Shown here: positions 59,265 to 64,000 of the stretch, one piece after another
How the letters are laid out: every line of letters starts with the position of its first letter
Position numbering within the stretch: the stretch's first letter is position 1
Assembly: GCF_963675305.1 (NCBI RefSeq)
Contig: NZ_OY776147.1
Span: forward strand, 186,001-250,000
Direction of reading: 5' to 3'
DNA length: 64,000 bases
Origin: an uncultured Hyphomonas sp.
Lineage (GTDB): Bacteria; Pseudomonadota; Alphaproteobacteria; Caulobacterales; Hyphomonadaceae
Notes under the pieces: model-generated
Database searches by the model: none
Told to the model about the DNA's origin: nothing
Seen by the model: only the letters and a program-made list of their open reading frames with translations
Translations under genes and position numbers: made by a program

Positions 59265-60542
59265 TCAGGCTGCTTTCCTTGAAGGGCGGGGAGTGTCTTT
59301 GGGAGAGGGGGCTGCCGTAATTGCGGTGTAGATGTCGATCAGGTCTTCCGTTGTCCGGGACAACGCATAGGTGTCTTCGACGGCAGTGCGGGCGTTCTTC
59401 AGCATTTTTGGCCAGTCGTCCCGCAGGCTGAGGATGCGGTGAACAGCCTGTTCGAGCGCGTCGATATCGCCTTCCTCGCAAAGCAGGCCTGTTTCACCGT
59501 CAAGAACCAGTTCGGAAATCCCGCCATGCCGCGTGCCGATGACCGGGCGTCCGATGGCCATGGCTTCCTTGAGCGTGTTGACGGGGCCGTCCTGGCTGCC
59601 TTTGGAGCAGGTCATGGATGGCGCAATGAATACATCGCACTGGCGGATGAAGTCTGCGATCTCTGTATGGCTTCGGGCGCCATGGAACGTGACACAGCCG
59701 GCAAGACCGCAATCCTGCGCAAGCTGCTCCAGGTCGGCGCGCAAAGGGCCGTCGCCGACAATGTCCACATGGACCCGGCGTCCGGTGGCCTGGGCAAAGC
59801 GCGAGAGGGCCGGCAGGGCAATGTGAAAGCCCTTGCGCTCGATGAGCCGTCCAACCATCAGGAAACGCATGTCGCCGGCCGGCGCTTCTTCGATCGGCTG
59901 GAACGGGAAGCTCTCCAGCCGCATGCCCGAACCGACGACGCTGATCCGGTCTTCGGGGCAGCCGATGGCGATGGCGCGCTGGCGGAAATAGTCGGAGTTG
60001 GAGATGAACGCATCGGCTTCCGGCCAGATGTGATCGTAGAGATGTTCCCCGTGCAGTGTCACCAGTTCCGAGATGTCATAACCGCGGAAATTCACAACAA
60101 GGCGGCCGGAGAGGAATCCTGCGCGGCGGTGTTTGATTACATGCTCAGCAAGCGGAGCAAACTGGCAGTGAATGATGTCATAGGCACCATCGGCAGGTAT
60201 TTGCGCGGCCTGGTAAAACGCGGACAGATCCATGAATGTGCGCCGGTAGGTGCCGGGCTGAATCCGCGTCAGGCCTGAGACGCCATGCCGGCTGACGAGA
60301 CGTCCAAGCGTACCTGGCAAACCTTTCCAGCGGCCGGCGGATGTGTCCGGCCAGCGGATATTGGTTGTCGATTTTTCCAGCTGCAGAGGCTCTGCTTCCG
60401 GAACCGACAGGCCGGTGGCATCGACATTGCCAATACCGAAAATATCGACACTGTGCCCGGCATCGATCAGGGCGGCCGCACTGTTCACGATGAAGGCTTC
60501 CGACATCATCGGAAACGCGTTGGTAAAGAACGCAATCTTCAT
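59265..60542 (-). CDS. Glycosyltransferase family 4
   Basis: A 425-residue GT-B enzyme with the start MKIAFFTNAFPMMSEAFIVN and GAGGAGGCGG upstream. The C-terminal catalytic half has FLMVGRLIERKGFHIALPAL, IVGDGPLRADLE, FIAPSMT and GPVNTLKEAMAIGRPVIGT (the EX7E motif region). It would add a sugar to a surface glycan. The C-terminal tail is basic (TPRPSRKAA). It is divergent from the second GT2 gene. Confidence 0.9.
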   Translation of the reverse strand: MKIAFFTNAFPMMSEAFIVNSAAALIDAGHSVDIFGIGNVDATGLSVPEAEPLQLEKSTTNIRWPDTSAGRWKGLPGTLGRLVSRHGVSGLTRIQPGTYRRTFMDLSAFYQAAQIPADGAYDIIHCQFAPLAEHVIKHRRAGFLSGRLVVNFRGYDISELVTLHGEHLYDHIWPEADAFISNSDYFRQRAIAIGCPEDRISVVGSGMRLESFPFQPIEEAPAGDMRFLMVGRLIERKGFHIALPALSRFAQATGRRVHVDIVGDGPLRADLEQLAQDCGLAGCVTFHGARSHTEIADFIRQCDVFIAPSMTCSKGSQDGPVNTLKEAMAIGRPVIGTRHGGISELVLDGETGLLCEEGDIDALEQAVHRILSLRDDWPKMLKNARTAVEDTYALSRTTEDLIDIYTAITAAPSPKDTPRPSRKAA

Positions 60543-60731
60543 TCCGCCTCCTCTCAATTGGAAATCCGTCACCTTCGGGTAGGGCCTGCTGTTTTTTCCC
60601 GTCTTCTGGCATGCGGGTTGCAGGTTCGACGCTATGTGACGAAGCCAATATGTGCCTAAATTCAAGCAAGACCGATGCCAGTCGACAATCGCTTGAGTCA
60701 GGGGACGCTCAAAAGACCAGAAGGAAGACGC

Positions 60732-61910
60732 ATGCCTGCCAATTCGGTTACTGTGCTGATCCCCACCTTTAACAGGGCGCATCTTCTCGTAGAGTCTCTG
60801 GACTCGGTTCTGGCTCAGACGCGGCGGCCTGATCAGATCATCGTGATTAATGATGGTTCCACAGATGACACACTGGAGAGGCTTGAGCCTTACCGGGGCG
60901 ACATCGAAATCCTCAATAAGGACAATGCGGGAAAATCGGCGGCGCTGAACAAGGCGCTCAGCGTTGCGAAGGGCAATCTGATCTGGGTCTTCGATGATGA
61001 CGATATTGCCGAACCGGATGCCCTCGAAATCCTGCTGGGCCTTCTGGACGAAAACCCGGATGCGGACTTTGCCTATGGCCGCCACGACCGGTTCGAGGTC
61101 CGCCCGGATGGCCGGGTCAAATGGAAAGACACGGGCTATTGGCGCAAGAGCCCGCCGGATGACTTCCTGTTTGAAACACTTCTCGACATGTTCGCCCACC
61201 AGCCCGGCATGCTGGTGCGCAAGTCGCTATACATCAAGGCGGGCGCGTTCGACGAAAGCCTTGTCCGGTCCCAGGACTATGACATGCTGCTTCGGCTGGC
61301 GCGCCATGGCCGCCCGGCCCCGACAGAGCGCATATTGTTCCACCAGCGCCAGCATGATCTTCCGCGCGGCACCGCCGCGAAAGTGGTCGAAGCCGCAGAA
61401 CGAAATGCCGTCTGGCAGCGATACGACCGCCAGATATTCGAGGCCAGCTATCTCTCCCTGCCGCTTGGCAAATACCTGCCGGCCGATTGCTCGCTGACCG
61501 AACCGGGCATGACCCGCCGGGCCCTCATCCGGCGCGGCATTGTCATGGGCCGCAAGAATCTCTGGAAAGAGGCCGGGGCAGACTTCAGCCGCGCAGCGCG
61601 CATATCGGAGCGGCCGTTGACCTGCGGAGAAACAGCAGACCTGCGCGACATGTTCACGATGAAATATGGCTGCGACGAATGTCTTATGGATGCGGACGTG
61701 CAGGCCCTTTTCTTTGACATCAAACATGCCTCTCCGGTCGGCGCGCAGATGGCCCGGGCGGCTGCTCGCGCCATGGTCTGGCGGGGTCGCCTTGCCCTGC
61801 AGAAGGGGAAACCTCTGCTCGCGTTCAGGCTTGCTTCACTCGTTGGGCGTTTGATGGCGCCGAGTAAAAATGTTTCCAGGGAGGTTCAATCCTCCTTCGC
61901 CAGCAGGTAG
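60732..61910 (+). CDS. Glycosyltransferase family 2 (second)
   Basis: A 392-residue protein starting MPANSVTVLIPTFNRAHLL with AAGGAAG upstream. The nucleotide-binding VINDGSTDDTLERL, NAGKSAALNKALS and the DxD in WVFDDDDIAEPDA are classical GT2 marks. The last third is a helical extension of unknown use. It stands 23 bases ahead of the flippase gene and is probably co-transcribed. Confidence 0.9.
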   Translation: MPANSVTVLIPTFNRAHLLVESLDSVLAQTRRPDQIIVINDGSTDDTLERLEPYRGDIEILNKDNAGKSAALNKALSVAKGNLIWVFDDDDIAEPDALEILLGLLDENPDADFAYGRHDRFEVRPDGRVKWKDTGYWRKSPPDDFLFETLLDMFAHQPGMLVRKSLYIKAGAFDESLVRSQDYDMLLRLARHGRPAPTERILFHQRQHDLPRGTAAKVVEAAERNAVWQRYDRQIFEASYLSLPLGKYLPADCSLTEPGMTRRALIRRGIVMGRKNLWKEAGADFSRAARISERPLTCGETADLRDMFTMKYGCDECLMDADVQALFFDIKHASPVGAQMARAAARAMVWRGRLALQKGKPLLAFRLASLVGRLMAPSKNVSREVQSSFASR

Positions 61911-61933
61911 CCGGTTCCGGCTCGGAGTTTCCC

Positions 61934-63439
61934 ATGGCACCCAACCTGCTTCAAAAAGCCGGACAGGCGGTCGCGCTCAACGCGATTGCGAACTGGACGA
62001 CGCTGATCGGCTCGTTCCTGTCGATTGTCATCATTGCCCGGATCCTGACGCCGGAAGATTATGGCGTGTTCGTCATGGCGCTGATGGTGGTGATGCTGCC
62101 CGAGGTGATCGCCTCGGGAACGCTGGGTGATTCCCTCGTCCAGCGGAAGGAATTGCGGCCCGGGCATATCAATTCGGTTTTCCTGCAGTCGATGACGCTC
62201 TCCATTGCGGCCTGGGGGCTGCTGGTTCTGCTGGCGCCGTGGATCGCGCACGCTTTCGGTGAGCCGTCGGTTGCGCCGGTCTTGATCGTGACCGGGGCCA
62301 TCCTGCCGATCGGCGCTGTGATGTCTGTGCCGGCCGCTATTCTGCAGCGTGATCTGCGTTACAAGGAAATCACCGTCATCGATATTCTGGGGACCATGAC
62401 GGCGGCCATTGTTGGCATTGCACTGGCCCTGATGTGGCGGAATGAATGGGCGCTGGTGGGGATGGAACTGTCCCGCCGCGTCGTGCGGGTGTTCGGCTTC
62501 CTCTATTTCGCGAAGTGGGCGCCCAGTATCCGCTCCAGCTGGCCGGACTTCCAGGAACTGATCCGGTTCAATCTGGCCAATGGCGCGTCCAAGATCCTGC
62601 AGACATTCGACCAGATGCTGCCAAAGACACTGATCGGCATGACGCTCGGCTCGCATGCGGTCGGGCTGTTCAATCTGCCGGAGCGGCTTTTCCAGCAGGC
62701 AAACCAGGCTCTGATCGCGCCGTTTGCCGCCGTGGCGATGCCGGTCGCCTCGGCCATGCAGGACAATCGCGAGACGCTTCATCAGGCGATGGACAGCGCC
62801 ATCCGGATGTCCGCCTTGCTGGCCTATCCGACCTTCATGGGCGCCTTCGTTGTGGCGCCGGTCGCGATCCCCGTCGTCTTCGGTGAGCAATGGGCGCCGA
62901 GTGTCCCGATTTTCCAGATCTATATGGTCATCGGCCTGCGTGCGCCGATCACGGCGATCATTCTGGGCGTGTTCCGCGGCGTTGGCCGGCCGGATGTGGT
63001 GGCGTGGATCACGCTGACCTCGATCATTGCGACCTCCATTCTCCTCGCCTTCACTTATCAGTATGGCATCGTGGCCATCGCACTGGGCCTCCTGGCCAAG
63101 CAGGTGATCACGTTCGTGCTGAGTACCTGGATGATCCAGCGCGTGGTCGGGTTCACGGTCATCCGCCAGCTGCTTGCGGGGTCGGCGGCCTTCTTTGCCT
63201 CCTGTGTCATGGGGCTTGCCGTCTGGCTGTTCATGGATTTCGTGCCGGATCTCGCCCATCCGCTGCTCCATGTAGTCGCCACAATCGTGCTGGGGGCGCT
63301 GATCTATCCGGTGGCGCTGTACTTCTTCATGCCCCGCCTTGGCCGTCACATCCTGAGGGCAGTACGCATCCTCCTGTCGGGCCAGCCGCGCGAGGCGCTC
63401 AAAACAGTCCGCGGCGCCCTGACAGAGCAGGGGATCTGA
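61934..63439 (+). CDS. Lipopolysaccharide biosynthesis flippase (Wzx/MATE-like)
   Basis: A 501-residue polytopic membrane protein with about twelve to fourteen helices. IANWTTLIGSFLSIVIIARI, LTPEDYGVFVMALMVVMLP and RFNLANGASKILQTFDQMLP mark the polysaccharide_synt (Wzx/oligosaccharide flippase) family. It moves lipid-linked glycans across the inner membrane. With the nearby glycosyltransferases it suggests a small capsule, LPS or exopolysaccharide cluster. Confidence 0.9.
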   Translation: MAPNLLQKAGQAVALNAIANWTTLIGSFLSIVIIARILTPEDYGVFVMALMVVMLPEVIASGTLGDSLVQRKELRPGHINSVFLQSMTLSIAAWGLLVLLAPWIAHAFGEPSVAPVLIVTGAILPIGAVMSVPAAILQRDLRYKEITVIDILGTMTAAIVGIALALMWRNEWALVGMELSRRVVRVFGFLYFAKWAPSIRSSWPDFQELIRFNLANGASKILQTFDQMLPKTLIGMTLGSHAVGLFNLPERLFQQANQALIAPFAAVAMPVASAMQDNRETLHQAMDSAIRMSALLAYPTFMGAFVVAPVAIPVVFGEQWAPSVPIFQIYMVIGLRAPITAIILGVFRGVGRPDVVAWITLTSIIATSILLAFTYQYGIVAIALGLLAKQVITFVLSTWMIQRVVGFTVIRQLLAGSAAFFASCVMGLAVWLFMDFVPDLAHPLLHVVATIVLGALIYPVALYFFMPRLGRHILRAVRILLSGQPREALKTVRGALTEQGI

Positions 63440-63487
63440 CCCGGCGTCCCGATCGTCCCTGGCGGGGCCTGTCTGCAGTGAAAAAGC

Positions 63488-63564
63488 TGGCGCACCCAAG
63501 AGGATTCGAACCTCTGACCTCTGCCTTCGGAGGGCAGCGCTCTATCCAGCTGAGCTATGGGTGC
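63488..63564 (-). tRNA. tRNA-Arg (anticodon CCG)
   Basis: A 77-nucleotide cloverleaf on the minus strand with CCA encoded. The acceptor GCACCCA pairs with TGGGTGC, the anticodon stem CTGCC/GGCAG encloses CTCCGAA with anticodon CCG, and the T arm is AGAGGTTCGAATCCTCT. It reads the CGG arginine codon. Confidence 0.96.
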
Positions 63565-63705
63565 CAAGCCGAGGCCGGTGAATAAGCCAAGCTGGCGCGC
63601 AGTGCAATGGCGCAGTGCCGCTGTCGGCGGGTGCAGTTGCGGTGCTTCCCCGGCGGGGAGGGCCGGTCTAGGGTGCCGACGATTGGGCAGAAGAGGTTTT
63701 TCTCC

Positions 63706-64000
63706 ATGAAGCGTGCGGGTTGGGCGGCATTTGCCGCCACGGCGATGATGCTGGTTGTGGCTGCGTGCGGTGGCGGCGGCACGGTCGAAGACAAGCCGGA
63801 GCTTTCCCCGGAAGCCGAACGCGCCGCGCGCGTGGCAGAGCAGGAGGCGCTTTACGAGGCTGCCCTTGCCGCGGCGGAGGCGAGCCGCGGCGCAGGCGAA
63901 CCGGCGGTCTGGACGCTGGCCGACGAGGACACGACGATCTACATCATGGGCACGGTCCATTTGCTGCGCCCGGAGCTCGACTGGCGATCCGACGAGATCG
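63706..64000 (+). CDS. TraB/GumN family lipoprotein, 5' part (3' end outside window)
   Basis: The first 98 residues of a protein starting at ATG 63706. The lipobox VVAAC (Cys about 21) is followed by a coil of Ala and Glu residues (AERAARVAEQEALYEAALAA) and then the start of a TraB/GumN domain, AVWTLADEDTTIYIMGTVHLLRPELDW, of which TIYIMGTVHLL carries the GTxH motif. Homologues are putative metalloproteases of the Tiki/TraB superfamily. The stop is outside the window. Confidence 0.82.
   Translation, partial: MKRAGWAAFAATAMMLVVAACGGGGTVEDKPELSPEAERAARVAEQEALYEAALAAAEASRGAGEPAVWTLADEDTTIYIMGTVHLLRPELDWRSDEI

Noticed and set aside
60543..61199. N-terminal extension of the GT4 frame
   Set aside because: The extension is antisense to the second GT2 gene and its composition is not that of a glycosyltransferase; the ATG at 60542 has a strong ribosome site.

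Overview
The window reads as a chromosomal segment of a GC-rich alphaproteobacterium. The best guess is a Caulobacterales or Hyphomonadaceae-type marine or aquatic organism. The supporting signs are an MmcB gene preceded by an alphaproteobacterial LexA box (GTTC-N7-GTTC), paired citrate synthases of which one carries a helix-turn-helix domain, hrcA-grpE and dnaK with sigma-32-type promoters of the alphaproteobacterial pattern, an etfB-etfA pair with a LiuR-like box, a TonB-receptor/PepSY iron cluster and a tryptophan-halogenase-like flavoprotein. The taxonomic placement is inferred from gene content only. Most of the window is dense ordinary chromosome; no prophage, integrase, transposase or CRISPR array was recognised.

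Layout: 1-2.8 kb holds the transketolase 3' end and two divergent citrate synthase paralogues. 2.8-3.4 kb and 15.0-15.6 kb are two inverted copies of a roughly 0.62-0.66 kb repeat that each encode a related 125-residue protein. Between them lie an ABA4-like membrane protein, an SOS-type mmcB, a thermonuclease-like lipoprotein, tRNA-Arg(CCU), a three-gene siderophore/iron uptake unit, 3-hydroxyacyl-CoA dehydrogenase, etfA-etfB, two YdcH proteins and a DUF4262 protein. 15.7-18.3 kb carries small secreted or lipoprotein genes and slyX. 18.3-23.3 kb is a TPP-riboswitch-led operon (hotdog thioesterase, DUF1801, thiC, then an AT-rich FRG-domain gene starting one base after thiC) with a second thioesterase paralogue upstream of the riboswitch. 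23.3-38.5 kb is a mixed set: MmcQ/YjbR, SDR, GNAT, ArsC/Spx-like, phosphodiester glycosidase, an RG-rich PadR regulator with a repeated operator, halogenase, rlmN, OmpA, PlsC-like acyltransferase, IalB-like, SpoU methyltransferase, isoaspartyl peptidase, quinone oxidoreductase, PilZ and prolyl aminopeptidase.

38.5-45.8 kb is a stress block: dnaK, DUF2061, DUF4892-OmpA, a PP2C-like phosphatase, grpE, hrcA and an sdpI-sdpR immunity pair. 45.8-56.5 kb carries one-carbon, RNA and nucleotide metabolism genes (fhs, rph, rdgB, hemW, tdk), creA, a DUF2975/XRE/LRAT-like unit, gamma-glutamyltransferase, a P1-family peptidase and a trypsin-like protease. 56.5-64 kb has tRNA-Arg(ACG), an AraC regulator with a divergent partner, a four-gene polysaccharide cluster (three glycosyltransferases and a flippase), tRNA-Arg(CCG) and the start of a TraB/GumN lipoprotein that runs off the window.

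The most unusual points are the inverted repeat pair whose ORF differs mainly at silent positions, the FRG-domain gene apparently placed under thiamine-riboswitch control, the thioesterase twins on either side of that riboswitch, the RG-rich PadR with its operator array, the trypsin whose mature VIGG directly follows its signal peptide, and the LRAT-like protein coupled to a DUF2975/XRE pair.
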